From Protopterus annectens (Eukaryota > Chordata > Ceratodontiformes > Protopteridae): a stretch of DNA of 64,000 nt. Positions 1 to 10,984 of the stretch are shown one piece after another. The DNA lies in contig NC_056732.1 of assembly GCF_019279795.1 (NCBI RefSeq), positions 178,294,354-178,358,353 of the forward strand. Direction: 5' to 3'. Under the pieces are notes generated by a model. The model saw only the letters and a list, made by a program, of their open reading frames with translations. It made no database searches and was not told the origin of the DNA. The position numbers were made by a program, and so were the translations under genes. The stretch's first letter is position 1. Each line of letters opens with the position of its first letter.

Positions 1-674
1 CCAGGTATGGATATATTTGAATTCCTTTTTGTCTGCAGAATGCAATTACTGGTGCCAGGCACTATGTAAAGACCGTGGGCGCAGTAGATAAGCCAAAGCG
101 CAGTGCAGAGAATTGGCAGTGCGTTGTACCAGCTTTGAATCTGAGGTATCTTCTGCAATCTTGTCTGATAGGGACATGCAGGTATGCCTCTGAGGTCCAA
201 AGTAACAAGCCAAGCCTTCTTGCCCAGCATGTGAAGATGCTGCTGAAGTGTCAACATTTTGTATTTCGGAACATCCAGTTAAGTATTTTGAGTTGAAAGG
301 TCTTGTATGGGTCTCCAGGCTTTGTCCTTTCTGGGGACCAGGAAGAATCTTGAGTAAAATCCTTGTCCTTGTTCCTGCTGTGGTACTTTTTGAATAGCTG
401 TCATGTCCTTGACGGCTGAAATTTGTTTTTGAGCCTCTGCCCATTGATTTTCTGGCAGGTTTGGCATTCCTTTTAGCCTTGGTAAAGTGTGAAAGTGGAA
501 CCTGTAACCTTGAGACACAATATTCAGAACCCATTTGTCTTGGGTGATTGTTTGCCAATTTTGAGAAAAAAGTGCTAGTTTTCCCCCTAAGGGGGCTGCC
601 AAAAGGGAAGTGCTTGGCATACGAAGGGGGAAGTCATTGGGACGGTTTTCTGTAAGTCTGAGACCTGTCCTCAC
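1..674 (-). pseudogene. Reverse transcriptase (N-terminal half) of element X, broken
   Basis: DIRS RT copies element RNA into DNA. The frame ending near 279 shows the family N-terminal block (GYRFHFHTLP, then GQGFYSR, then FLVPRKDKAWRPIQDLS). It then hits a TAA at about 277, where other copies in this window have a tyrosine codon. A small deletion near 190 (missing base or bases in the LDLKEAYLH region) shifts the frame again. The YxDD active site is expected left of position 1, so it is absent here. The long reading frame at 46-558 is a shadow of this gene. Confident as a relic; not functional. Confidence 0.75.
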
Positions 675-702
675 CTTCTTTTGGGGTAGAAGTACCCCAC
701 TT

Positions 703-1788
703 TCATTGTCTGTTAGAGCCTTGGAGTTGAGATCTGCCTCTTGGGCGTCTGTATCTGCTTGTCTGTGACCTGTCTGACACTGGAAAGGACCAATTCTTTG
801 TAGGCCAATTTCTGCTAAATCGAGGTGGCTGTACCTGTAAGAAATCTTTGACTGTTTGCATAGATTTAGCTTTATCCACCATTCTCTTTAACACCTCTTC
901 TGCCTTAACACCAAACAAGGTATCATGCTGTAAAGGAGCATCCAATAATTTTGCCATAACATGATCAGGTAAACTCTGTTCTTTTAACCAAGCATGTCTT
1001 CGAATCACAGAACCTGTAACTGCGGCTCTACAAGAGGCCTCTAATGAATCAAAATCACATTGCAGAGTATGTTTTCCCACCTGTTCAACTGCATGCAATA
1101 AATCCTGCATTTCTTTATAGTCAGGCGCTTCTGAGCTTACAAGCATTTTCTGTTTTAACTGAGCCATTAAATATTGTTGGTACTTAAGCATGTGAAACTG
1201 GCAATTTAAAGCCCTTATTGCTAAAGTTACAGAAGTGTCAACTTTCTACCCCCATCTATCCACTGCTCTAGAATCTCTGTCAGAGGGAACTGGATTTTTT
1301 GCAATGGAAGCCTTAACCCCTTTGGGTCCATGGGAAATGGTTTCTGGGTCAGCACAAGGGTTTTTATAAAGAAACTTGTGTGAGTCAGGGACTCTATAAT
1401 ACCTATCTGGCTTGGCTGGTGCAGGGGGCAAAGAATCAGGAGATAGGCTGGATTCAGAGAACACATCATCCACAATATCTAACACAGGAGGAATAGCCAG
1501 GGGCCTGTGCTGAGGCAACAAAAGGAAGTCCCTGAGCCTTTTCTTGGATTTTGAATAATCCTGACTTTCCCAAATGGAAAGGCTCCCTCGTGGTATGTAA
1601 AGTTCCCCCAAAGAAGTAATCCTCAGGAGGAGAGGCTGAAGGGATAGATTCTTCAGCAACAGAGTCCTCATATAGGGGGGTAAGACAGTATCCCTGGTCT
1701 GAAGGGGAATCAAGAGGAAATGGAAACCTGGTCAGAGGAATCATAGTCTGTATCCTGCCTAGGCCTTTTCTCAGGAGGGGGATGGGAA
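703..1788 (-). pseudogene. Gag of element X, truncated by element A
   Basis: Gag-like structural protein of family alpha. The C-terminal part (703-1191) has the helical block ending in the landmark LQVQPPRFSRNW, followed by an Arg/Gly-rich tail (YRRPRGR), probably nucleic-acid binding. Upstream, 1246-1713 carries the conserved segment KPDRYYRVPDSHKF and the acidic segment. The two parts are in different frames, so at least one frameshift lies near 1200-1250. The N-terminal zinc motif is missing because A is inserted at 1788/1789. Family-level call is strong from comparison with the gag copies of B, F, G and H in this window. Confidence 0.7.
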
Positions 1789-2026
1789 AGTACAGTTTTG
1801 TACCTACCATAAATGTAGATGTTCGAGTGCTAATACAGCTGCAGTCATAACAGATGGGTTCTCCTGCCGTCAGGCGGGTCCTCGGTCGGCCGAATTCCAA
1901 AGTCTAGGTCCGGCGTCGGTTGTCGTCGCTTTCTTTCCTGACGTCAGTGCAACAGGGGTATATAAGACACAGCCGACGCCATTTTCTTCAGTCTTTCTTG
2001 TCCCAGATGTCAGGTGCCCCCAGAAG
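1789..2026. repeat. Left ITR of element A
   Basis: Outer 30 nt (1789-1818) hold the TACCTACCATAA core and have no counterpart at alpha right ends. From ATGTTCGAG inward the sequence is shared, inverted, with alpha right ITRs. A CRE octamer TGACGTCA at 1939-1946 is followed by a TATA-like GTATATAAG near 1959, pointing inward on the plus strand. Confidence 0.85.
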
Positions 2027-2033
2027 GAAGGCA

Positions 2034-2034
<1 letters not shown>

Positions 2035-2105
<71 letters not shown>

Positions 2106-2132
2106 GTACATATGTACATATGTATATATGTA

Positions 2133-2202
<70 letters not shown>

Positions 2203-2203
2203 C

Positions 2204-2262
<59 letters not shown>
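2035..2262. repeat. (TA)n microsatellite with TATG/TACA interruptions
   Basis: About 228 bp of almost pure alternating TA, with a central 2100-2215 part containing ATATGTAC, GTGTGTA and GTATGCA interruptions. It sits in the spacer between the left ITR and the ICR of element A. Reading frames through it encode only Tyr/Ile repeats and are not genes. Confidence 0.97.
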
Positions 2263-2266
<4 letters not shown>

Positions 2267-2402
2267 ATAATCATGCATTGCAATATAATCAAAAACCAGT
2301 AGTTGCAAGCAAATACACCATAGAAGGATAACCCAATCAAGTTGTAAGATGAGGAGTTAGCCACTAGGTCTGTACCCAGAGGGGAAGGAGGGAAGGAAAC
2401 CT

Positions 2403-2500
2403 GGACTGCAGCTGTATTAGCACTCGAACATCTACATTTATGGTAGGTACAAAACTGTACTATGTTCATCGTGCATACAGCTGCAGTCATAACAGATGGG
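2403..2500. repeat. Internal complementary region (ICR) of element A
   Basis: Complement of the left ITR outer edge runs to 2461 (...CTGTACT). From 2462 (ATGTTCATCG) begins the complement of the right-end outer edge. The two outer edges are therefore fused back to back, as in the DIRS ICR that templates circle closure. The sequence then runs into the YR 3' end. Confidence 0.85.
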
Positions 2501-2513
2501 TAGAATCCCAAAG

Positions 2514-3790
2514 CTACGCACAGGATAAAGGAAGGTGGTAGTGTTTAGTGAAGATATGCACAGAACTCCAACTGGCTGCCTCCAAAATATCTTTGGTAGG
2601 GACTCCTCTGAGGAAGGCTGCAGAGGTAGCTGTGGCCCTTGTGGAGTGGGATCTGATGCCTGCAGGTACAGATTTACCATGAAAGGAGTAACAAAACCGT
2701 ATGCAGTAGCCTATCCATTTTGAAATTGTCTGTTTGGAAATTGGCTTCCCTTGAGCTCCTACAGCATAGGACACAAAGAGTTGTTCTGATTTCCTGAAAG
2801 GCTTTGTTCTGTCCAAATAGTAACGTAGCTGTCTATGGATGTCTAAGGAATGTAGCAGCCTTTCCCCTTTGTTTTGAGGATTGGGGTAAAAGGTAGGTAA
2901 GTGTATGGCATGATTTAAAGCTACCCTGGATACTACCCTTAGGCATAAATGACGGGTTGGTTTGTAGGGAAACTCTGTCCTGATGGAAGATTAGAAAGGG
3001 CTGCACAGCCATGAGGGCTTGTAGTTCCGAAACCCTACGAGCTGAGGTAATGGCCAGAAGGAAAGCTGTTTTCCAGGACAAATATTGCAAATTTGATGAG
3101 GCAGCTGGTTCAAAGGGAAGCAATGTTAATTTTTCTAGAATGTAATTAAGATCCCAGGCTGGTATTGGTTGTTTCCTTGGCGGTCTTATATTCTTAGCCC
3201 CTCTGAGGAACTGTCTTAAGAGTGGGTGGGAGAATAAGGGTGGATCAGTGTTGTATTCTGCAGAAATGGCTGAGGCATGCATTTTGATGGAGGAAAATGA
3301 AAGTCCACTGTTCAACAGCTCAGCTAGATACTGTAATATCGGACGTAAATTCAGTTTTCTAGGATCCTGGCCTTTTTTCTCATTCCAAGAGCAAAACAGT
3401 TTCCATTTTGCGGAGTAAGCCTTTCTAGTAGATGGCCTTCTGGCCTCCAAAATGACATCCTGGCACCTCCTTGGAGAGTAGGGTCTGTTATGGTATTAAG
3501 AAATTTTCCATGCAGCCAGACTGAGTGTTTTCAGCTGACTGTGAAGAGTTTTGTAGCTGTGCTGAGTCAGTAGAAGAGGCATTAGAGGTAGGGTCCAGGG
3601 AGGAGAATGTGTTAGGCTCCTCAGGAGTGGGTACCAGTGTTGTCTTGGCCAGTCTGGAGCGATCAGTATCATCTTCGGTCTGTCTGCTCTTGCTTTCAAG
3701 AGCACCTTGGGCAGAAGAGGCAAAGGTGGGAAGGCGTAAACTGTCCGTGCTGCCCAACTGAAAGAAAGGGCGTCCACTCTCCAGGCCTTT
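2514..3790 (-). pseudogene. Tyrosine recombinase of element A, frameshifted
   Basis: DIRS YR, which integrates circular element DNA. The C-terminal piece (2514-2816) has the HSTR box (HxxR) and the nucleophile in TKHYHLPL. The N-terminal and core piece (2833-3450) has ARRPSTRKAYSAKW, the SAM-like core and the box I arginine in TSARRVSELQAL. A frameshift near 2935, after NPSFMPK, separates them. The Ser/Thr-rich leader in the same gene overlaps the RH C-terminus up to about 3790. All catalytic residues are present but not in one frame. Confidence 0.85.
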
Positions 3791-5325
3791 GGATGGAATG
3801 TCCTTGAGCAGAATTTTGTCAATTGATGATTCCTGTGGGAGGCAAAGATCTATGTCTGGCCATCCCCACGCTTGGATTATCTTTGTAAACACTTGAGGAT
3901 GCAACTTCCACTCGTGCGGGTCTGTCATATTTCTGCTTAGATTGTCTGCCAGCGTGTTTTCCAAACATGGCAGGTACTGCGCTTGAAGTTAGATTTGCCA
4001 TTCCAGAGCCAAGTTCCAAAGTGACATGGCCAGCCTGCACAGGGGGTATGAATGTGTTCCTCCTTGTTTATGTACCACATTACTGTGGTGTTGTCTGTTC
4101 TTATCAATAATTGCCCTGGATGCAGGAGGTCCTTGAAAGCTGTAATTGCATTTATCACTGCTAGCATTTCCTTTTGATTGATGTGAAGGTGCTTTTCCTT
4201 TTGGGACCATTTGCCCTGAATGCACCTGTCTGTCATGTGTGCCCCCCAGGCGTAGTCTGAGGCGTCTGTTGTGATGACTTGATTTGCTTGAGGCTTGCGG
4301 AATGGTAGACCTGTGTTTGTTTGGCATGCATGTGCCCACCATAGAAATTCCTTTTGCAAACATGGATTAGTGGTATTATTGTTTCCAAACTGTGGCTGTG
4401 TTGAGACCATAGGTTTTTTAGTTACCATTGAAGTTTCCTCATATGCAACTTTGCACATGGGATTAGAAGAATCCAAGATGCCATGAAGCCCAGAGCCTGC
4501 AGGATTTTCCTTGCAGTTAGCCTGGTACAATTTGCTAGTATTTTGAAATACTGAGTTAGTTGCCCCTGTTTTTCTGGTGTAAGATAGGCCATCTGGGTGT
4601 TTGTGTCCAAGTTGGCACCCAGGAAAATTATTTTCTGAGATGGTGTTAGCCTGGATTTCTCTTTGTTGACTGTGTATCCCAGAGAATTCAATAACAGTGT
4701 TACATAAGCCAGATGTTCCAGAAGTATGTGTTTGCTGTCCGCTTGGATCAGGCAATCGTCCAAATAAGGGTAAATTTGTATCCCTTGAAGTCTGCAGTAG
4801 GCAATTACTGATGCCAGGCATTTCGTGAATACTCTGGGCGCAGTAGATAAGCCAAAGGGAAATGCAGAGAATTGATAGTGGATTGAACCTGCAAGAAATC
4901 TGAGGTATCTTCTGCAGTTTTGTCTGATTGGGACATGCAGGTATGCCTCCTTGAGGTTCAATGTTACCAGCCAAGACTCCTTGCCCAGCATGGGAAGAAG
5001 CTGCTGTAAGGTGAGCATCTTGAATTTTGAGTGCAGTAGAAATGTGTTTAGGATGGATAAGTCCAAAATGGGTCTCCAATCGGTTCCCTTCCTTGGTACC
5101 AGGAATAGTCTGGAATAAAAACCTTGACCTTGTTCGTGAGTAGGTACCTCTTGAATAGCTTTCATGTCCATGAGCTTTGAAATTTGTATTTGACCCTCTG
5201 CCCTTTGATTGTGTGGCAGATTCGGCATGCCTCTCATTTTTGGAAGAGTGTGAAAATGAAATCTGTAGCCTCTGTTTATAATGTCCAGGATCCATTTGTC
5301 TGTTGTGATAATATGCCAATTTTTT
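3496..5325 (-). pseudogene. RT-RNase H of element A, frameshifted
   Basis: The RT part (4422-5237) is a clean frame of 271 codons with GQGFYSRLFLVPRK, LNLKEAYLHVPIR and the active site YLDD at 4755-4766. RNase H follows in another frame: TTDASDYAWGAHM, the KEM glutamate, and TDNTTVMWY give D-E-D. The last acidic residue is in LADNLSR. The C-terminal DIRS block (ILIAPDWPRQHWYPLL) is in 3496-3822. One frameshift lies near 4420 and another near 3830-4060. A 482-codon frame (3937-5385) starts in the alternate frame over RT and runs into RH after the 4420 indel. Confidence 0.85.
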
Positions 5326-5394
5326 TAAAATAATGCCAGCCTTCCTCCCAAGGGTGCTGCCAGCTGAGACTTGCTTGGCATGCAAAGGGGAAAG

Positions 5395-5605
5395 TCATTG
5401 GGTTTGTTTCCTGTACTGTTGTGCACTGTCTTCGCCACCTCTTGGTGCTGGAGTTTGCCATTGTCTGCCTCTATATGATCCTTGAGATTGTCCTCTGCCC
5501 CTTGTGCGCCTGTATCTACCTCTTTGGGGCTTGTCCGTGGCTGGAAAGGACCAGTGTTTTGAAGGCCAATTTCTGCTAAAACGTGGTGGTTGTACCTGTA
5601 GAAAA
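5395..5605 (-). pseudogene. Gag C-terminus of element A, cut by element B
   Basis: Only the end of gag: LQVQPPRFSRNW followed by an Arg/Gly tail (RGRYRRTRGRG) and a Gln-rich end. Insertion of B at 5606 removes everything upstream. The expected continuation (the VKDF codons and KAKSMQT block) is not found at the other side of B, so this is a true loss rather than a simple split. Confidence 0.75.
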
Positions 5606-5822
5606 AGTACAGTTTTGTACCTACCATAAATGTAGATGTCCGATAGATATGCAACTGCAGTCCTTGCATATGGGTTGTCCTGCCTCAGGCAGCCCTTCGG
5701 ACGGCCGGATTCCAAAGTCTGGGTCCGGCGTCGGCTGATGTCGCCTCTTCCCCGACGTGATAGCGGCTGAGGTATAAAAGCATCAGTCGACGCCATCTTC
5801 TTTAGTGTTTCTTGCCCCAGGT
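5606..5822. repeat. Left ITR of element B with inward promoter elements
   Basis: 30-nt outer extension 5606-5635, then the ITR proper. A degenerate CRE (CGACGTGA) and the TATA box GGTATAAAAG near 5772 point inward. The inverted counterpart is at 10985-11164. Confidence 0.85.
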
Positions 5823-5981
5823 GCCCTCCAAGGAAGGCTAAAATTAGAGACTAGATAAAAAATTCCAGACATGCACAACAGTAATAAACAGATGCACCAT
5901 AACAGGTTTCCCCAGCTAATTTGGAAAAGGGGAGTGGACCCAAAAAGGATAGTTTACAGAGGGGTAGGAGGGAGGGAAAAC

Positions 5982-6085
5982 CTGACTGCAGTTGCATATC
6001 TATCGGACATCTACATTTATGGTAGGTACAAAACTGTACTATGTCCTTCAAGAATGCAACTGCAGTCCTTACATATGGGTTGAAT
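5982..6085. repeat. ICR of element B
   Basis: Complement of the left outer edge ends at 6040 (CTGTACT); the right-edge complement begins at 6041 (ATGTCCTTC). The last YR codons are read from this sequence. Confidence 0.88.
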
Positions 6086-7156
6086 ACCATAGCCAAGCTG
6101 GGGTGGTAGGATCCAAGATAAAGATGGTGCAGCTAAAATGCCCTGCAGGACTGCCGATGCAAAGCCTGCTCGGGATCTGGAATATAAAGGCAGGTTGTAG
6201 TGTTTGGAAAATGTATGCACGGAGCTCCATGTAGCAGCTTCTAGAATGTCCTTTGTAGCCACCCCTCTTAGAAAGGCTGTGGAGGTGGCTATAGCTCTGG
6301 TGGAGTGTGGCCTGATATTGGCTGGCACACCTTTTCCATGGAAAGAGTAACAGAATCTGATGCAGTGTCCACTCCATTTTGAAATTGTTTGTTTGGAAAT
6401 TGCCTTTCCTTGTACTCCAGCAGCGTAAGCTACAAATAGTTGGTCAGACTTTCTGTTAGCTTTTGTTCTGTCCAAGTAGTAGCGCAATTGTCTATGTATG
6501 TCCAAAGTGTGCAGCGGCTTTTCTCCTTTATTTTGAGGATTGGGAAAGAAGGTAGGCAGGTGAATTGCTTGATTTAGAGACACCCTGAATATCACTTTTG
6601 GCATGAATGAAGGATTGGTTCTTAAAGAAACTCTGTAATGATGAAAAATGAGAAATGGAGGTACTGCCATGAGGGCCTGTATCTCAGAGACTCTTCTTGC
6701 TGAGGTAACTGCCAACAGAAAAACTGTTTTCCAGGAGAGAAATTGCAATTCTGAAGATGCTGCTGGCTCAAAAGGAGGGAGAGTTAATTTTTCCAACACG
6801 AAGTTGAGGTCCCATGCAGGCACTGGTGGTTTTCTGGGAGGTTTGATATTCTTAATCCCTCTTAGAAACTGTCTTAGCAAAGGATGTGAAAACACAGGTG
6901 GATCACTGTTGTATTTTGCTGAAATTGCTGAAGCGTGTATTTTTATGGAAGAATATGAAAGGCCATTATGTAGCATTTCTGCCAAGTATTCTAGTATCTG
7001 TGGGATGCTCATTACTGATGCATCCTGACCCTTGCTGGCATTCCAGATGTTGAATCTCTTCCATTTGGCTGAGTAAGTTTTTCTGGTGGAAGGTCTGCGT
7101 TCTTCCAGTAAGAGCTCTTGAACTTTCTTGGAAAGAGAGATATGGGGAGAAGTCAT
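6017..7156 (-). CDS. Tyrosine recombinase of element B, near-intact
   Basis: Site-specific YR that would integrate the circular DIRS DNA intermediate in the nucleus. One open frame runs from an ATG at 7156, and it is open without an ATG up to 7168. Counting from 7168, landmarks are RRPSTRKTYSAKW near residue 24, box I TSARRVSE with the catalytic Arg near residue 159, HSTR at 288-291 and the nucleophile Tyr at about 324 in SKHYNLPL. All R..HxxR..Y residues are present. The last 15 or so codons (ending STVLYLP) read into the ICR. The Ser/Thr-rich leader seen in H is in another frame here (7153-7563), so the N-terminus is shifted or starts at 7156. Best YR candidate in the window. Confidence 0.88.
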   Translation of the reverse strand: MTSPHISLSKKVQELLLEERRPSTRKTYSAKWKRFNIWNASKGQDASVMSIPQILEYLAEMLHNGLSYSSIKIHASAISAKYNSDPPVFSHPLLRQFLRGIKNIKPPRKPPVPAWDLNFVLEKLTLPPFEPAASSELQFLSWKTVFLLAVTSARRVSEIQALMAVPPFLIFHHYRVSLRTNPSFMPKVIFRVSLNQAIHLPTFFPNPQNKGEKPLHTLDIHRQLRYYLDRTKANRKSDQLFVAYAAGVQGKAISKQTISKWSGHCIRFCYSFHGKGVPANIRPHSTRAIATSTAFLRGVATKDILEAATWSSVHTFSKHYNLPLYSRSRAGFASAVLQGILAAPSLSWILPPQLGYGIQPICKDCSCILEGHSTVLYLP

Positions 7157-9299
7157 GGAACCCTCCAAGCTGTAATGTCTGCAGGTTGGGATGAAACGTC
7201 CTGTAATTGTGCTGAGTCAGAAGCAGAGGCCATTGAGGCAGGGGCCACGGCTTGGTGCAAGTTATGCTCCTTAGTAATGGATACCAGTGCTGTCTTGGCC
7301 AGTCTGGAGCTATCAAAATGCCTTTCGGTTGTTCTGCTTTGATCTTCAGTAACACCTTGGTCATTAATGGTAGAGGTGGGAATGCATAGATTGTTAGAGA
7401 GTTCCAGCTGAAGGAGAGAGCATCCATTCTCCAGGCTTGAGGATGGTGTGTCCTCGAGCAGAACTTCTTCAGATGATGATTGAGGTGTGAGGCAAAGAGG
7501 TCTATGTCCGGCCTCCCCCATGCATGAGTTATTTGTGAAAAAATGTCTGGATGCAACATCCATTCATGCGGGTCCAAGATGTTTCTGCTTAGACTGTCCG
7601 CCAGAACATTGTCCTTGCCTTGAACAAACTGGGATTGCAACTGTATGTTCAGTTTCAGGGCCTTTTCCCAAAGAGTCATTGTTAGCCTGCAGAGGGGGTA
7701 AGAATGAGTGCCTCCCTGTTTGTTTATGTACCACATAACAGTGGTGTGTTGTCTGTCTTTATTAGCAGTTGACCTTGCTGAAGAAATTTTCCGAAGGCCT
7801 CGATTGCATGAATCACTGCCAACATCTCTTTTTGATTGATGTGTAGATGCACTTCCCGCGGTGCCCATCGCCCTTGAATGCATCTGTCCTCCATGTGCGC
7901 CCCCCATCCATGATCTGAGGCGTCTGTTGTAATGGTTTGGTTTGTTTGAGGTTTGTTGAAGGACATGCCTTGGTTTAGCTTGCTTGCTTGTGCCCACCAC
8001 AAAAATTCCTTTTGTAGACATGGAATGAGTGGAATAATTGCTTCTAAGTTGTGGCTGTGTTGAGACCATAAACTTTTTAGGTACCATTGTAGTTTTCTCA
8101 TGTGTAGTCTTGCCAGTGGAATCAGAAGAATGCAAGATGCCATGAAACCCAGGGCCTGCAGGATTTTCCTTGCAGTCATCTGGGTGTGCTTTGCTAGGCT
8201 TTTGAAGTAATGTGGTAACTGATCTTGTTTTTCTTCTGTGAGGAAAGCCATTTGTGAGTTTGTGTCCAGTTTGGCTCCTAGAAAAATTATTTGCTGGGAT
8301 GGCAGTAGTCTTGATTTTTGAATGTTGACTGTGTATCCCAAAGCCTGTAGTAAGTGAATGACATAGTTCAAGTTTCTTATCAAGGCTTGCTTGCTGTCCG
8401 CTTGTATAAGGCAATCGTCCAGATAAGGGTATATTTGTATCCCCTGAAGTCTGCAGTGCGCAATTACTGATGCCAGGCATTTCGTGAATACTCTGGGCGC
8501 AGTAGAAAAGCCAAAAGGCAATGCTGAGAATTGATAATGCTCTGACCCTGCAAGAAATCTGAGGGATCTTCTGCAGCTGTGTCTGATTGGGACATGCAGG
8601 TAATGCCTCCTTGAGGTCCCGAGTAACCAGCCAAGACCCCTTGCCCAGCATGGGAAGAAGTTGCTGTAACGTCAGCATTTTGAATTTTGGCACAATGAGA
8701 AAAGTGTTTAGAGCGGACAAGTCCAGTATAGGTCTCCATTGCTTTTCTTTTCTTGGAAAAAGGAACAGTCTTGAGTAGAATGCCTGGCCTTGTTCCTGAG
8801 GAGGGACCTTTTCTATTGCTTTGATTTGTAGCAGCTTTGAAACTTGTATGAGTGCCTCTGCCTTTTGATTCTGTGGCAGGTTTGGCATGCCTTGTCTTGT
8901 TGGTAAGGTATGGAAGTGGAACCTGTAACCTTTGTCTATTATGTTCAAAATCCATCCGTCCTTTGTAAAAACGTGCCAATTTTCTGAAAATAAGGATAAC
9001 TTTCTGCCTAAAGGTGCTTCTCTTTGAGCCTTGGTTGGCGGTGTCAAAGTTAAGTCATTGTGACTGTCCCTGTGGAGCAGGAGTCCCTGCGCCACTTCTC
9101 TGGTTAGTTGGTTGCCATTGGCGGCCCCTGTAGGAGACTCTGTATTGCCCTCTACCTCAAGCACGCCTGCTTTTTCCCCTTTGAAACCTGTCAGAGTCTG
9201 GAAAGGACCAGTTCTTCGAAGGCCAATTCCTGCTGAACCTTGGTGGCTGAACCTGGAGGAAATCTTTGACTGTTTGTACTGATTTAGCCTTTTCCTCAA
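6966..9299 (-). pseudogene. RT-RNase H of element B with two compensating frameshifts
   Basis: The first RT third is in the long frame (GYRFHFHTLP, GQAFYSRLF, LDLKEA). A +1 base near 8600 moves translation out of frame. The true RT middle, including PYLDDCLIQADS (YLDD about 8414-8425) and RH with TTDASDHGWGAHM, lies in 7724-8521. A further +2 near 7742-7750 returns the long frame to RH (TTVMWYINKQGG, LADSLSR, ILIAPDWPRQHW). Because the intervening alternate frame has no stop, a 777-codon frame results, but about 280 codons of it are not RT sequence. The end overlaps the YR gene. Confidence 0.85.
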
Positions 9300-10867
9300 T
9301 TGATTTCAACACACCCTGTGCATTACACCAAATAACTTGTCTTTTTCCAGAGGTGCATCTAGAAGCTTTGCTTTAACATGATCTGGCAATGACTGTTCTT
9401 TCAACCAAGCATGTCTACGTATGACGGCCCCTGTCACAGCTGCCCTACATGAAGCTTCCAATTTCTCATTACCACACTGAAGAAAATGATTGCTAACCTG
9501 CTGAGTGTTATGAACCAAATCCTGCAAGGCCTTTCTATCTAAAGGCTCAGGAGAGGCTAACTTTTTCTGCAAATCATCCATCAGGAAATCCTGGTACTGA
9601 AACATATGAAAAAGACAGTTTAGAGCCCTCATGGCAAGGGTGGAAGAGGTATAAACTTTTTTACCCCACCTCTCCAGGGACCTAGATTCCCTGTCTGCGG
9701 GCAAAGGATTCTTGGCCGAGGAAGTGGCCACTCCTTTGGGCCCCTGAGAAATAGTTTCTAGATCAACAGAGTGGGCCTTAAAGAGATGTTTATGAGTTTC
9801 AGGAACCCCGTAATATCTGTCTGGCTTGACAGGAGCAGGAGGGAGAGAATCGGGAGAAGTACTGGAGTCTGAGTACACATCATCCAATACATCTAACACT
9901 GGGGGAATAGCTAAAGGCCTGTGCTGGGGTAACTTAAGGAAGGTCCGAAGCCTTTTCCTGGAGTCGGAGAAATCCTGGCCCTGCCACTGGAAATGCTCTC
10001 TCATGGAGTGGAGAATTTCCCCGAAAGAAATATCCTCAGGAGGAGAGGCAGAGGGAATGGATTCATCTGCATCAGAATCCTCATAGGCCGGGAAGGGTTC
10101 TTCCTGGATATCTGAAAGGCCTGACTCACCAGAAGCTTCATCTGAGAAAAGGGTATCTGTCTGCTCAACCCTGGGCCTTTTGTCTAAAGGTGGCTGAGAA
10201 CCTCTGTCTGGATGAGCCTGAGTGCCCCTGATTAAAGAAATTAGATCTGCAGCTAAAGTCATCATCTGTTTATCCGAAGTGGGACCCTGTGAAAAAGATT
10301 TAGGAGGGTGAGACTTAGCGGCTGGCAGCCTTAGCACGTGTGTAGGCCTTGATAGACAGACACAGGAGTCCTAGCTGCCGCACGTGCTGGAGTAACTTTG
10401 TCCACCGGTATGGTGTCAGGTAAATCTTGGGCTTCGGTTTCAGGAGGAAAATCAATAACCGGCACCGGGGTAGCCTCCGGGACCGAAGTGTGCGGTAAAG
10501 CGGTGTCGTCGGCCTGGAGCGGTTGAATTACCGCCTCCGAAGAGACCAATGCACTCGCGGTAGGCTTAGGCGGGGTGTCGGTGGAAGTCGCGGGCCGCGG
10601 AGGTCGGTCCCGGTCCTTCCGTTTTTTGGAAACATGTGCTGTCGGAAGTTCCGACGGCATGATATAGGCGAAATTTTCCCCAAAAAAGTCTTCAGCAAAT
10701 TCTGCCCAGCGCCTAAGTGTGCGCTTATTGAAGCAAGCACAGGCAGCACAAGCAGAGACGTCGTGGTCTGGGCCGAGGCAGGGAAGGCAGTAGGAATGGA
10801 AGTCCTTATGAGATATTAGTTTACCACAAGACAAAATATTTTTAACTTTTTCAGTTTAGTCTGACAT
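9110..10867 (-). pseudogene. Gag of element B, start region damaged
   Basis: Family-alpha gag. The probable start ATG at 10867-10865 is followed by an in-frame TAA at codon 4. The first Cys of the N-terminal CxxC motif is also lost, while later Cys/His (HSYCLPC, SACAAC) remain. 10331-10834 continues in the charged region (KKRKDRDRPPRP). 9306-10337 gives the long middle: acidic stretch, KPDRYYGVPETHKH, RRHAWLKEQSLPDHV. The C-terminal LQVQ-type block and basic tail lie below 9305 in another frame. Likely non-functional. Confidence 0.75.
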
Positions 10868-10984
10868 CGGCTGAGGCAAGAAAAGGTTCCCCAATGGGGT
10901 ACTTAGCTTTTTGATGACTTCGGTATCTGAAAACACAGGAGCTGGCCGACCGGCACTTGCGAACTGCTTCTGCTTCGGGCACCG

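Larger units (their letters stand above)
1..1788 (-). mobile_element. DIRS element X (family alpha), right-hand part only
   Basis: Minus-strand DIRS fragment entering from the left edge: the first half of RT, then gag. It is cut at 1788, in the acidic N-terminal half of gag, by the left terminus of element A. Its YR gene and left ITR lie outside the window. Its own right end may be the alpha 5' end at 11165-11971, but about 180 bp of gag would be missing between the two pieces, so that link is tentative. Confidence 0.8.
1789..5605 (-). mobile_element. DIRS element A (family alpha), left ITR through gag C-terminus
   Basis: Left terminus AGTACAG at 1789, ITR, TA-rich spacer, ICR, YR, RT-RH and the gag C-terminal end, all minus strand. 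It is interrupted at 5605/5606 by the left terminus of element B. The ICR predicts a right end carrying the complement of the CTGCAGCTGTAT signature. The next alpha right end (11971) instead carries CAACAGTG, so A's right half is not in this window. Confidence 0.85.

Noticed and set aside
46..558. 170-codon frame on minus over RT of X
   Set aside because: Out-of-frame shadow; the same alternate frame appears over RT in A, B and G.
1920..2331. Several Tyr/Ile-repeat reading frames on both strands
   Set aside because: Translations of the TA microsatellite.
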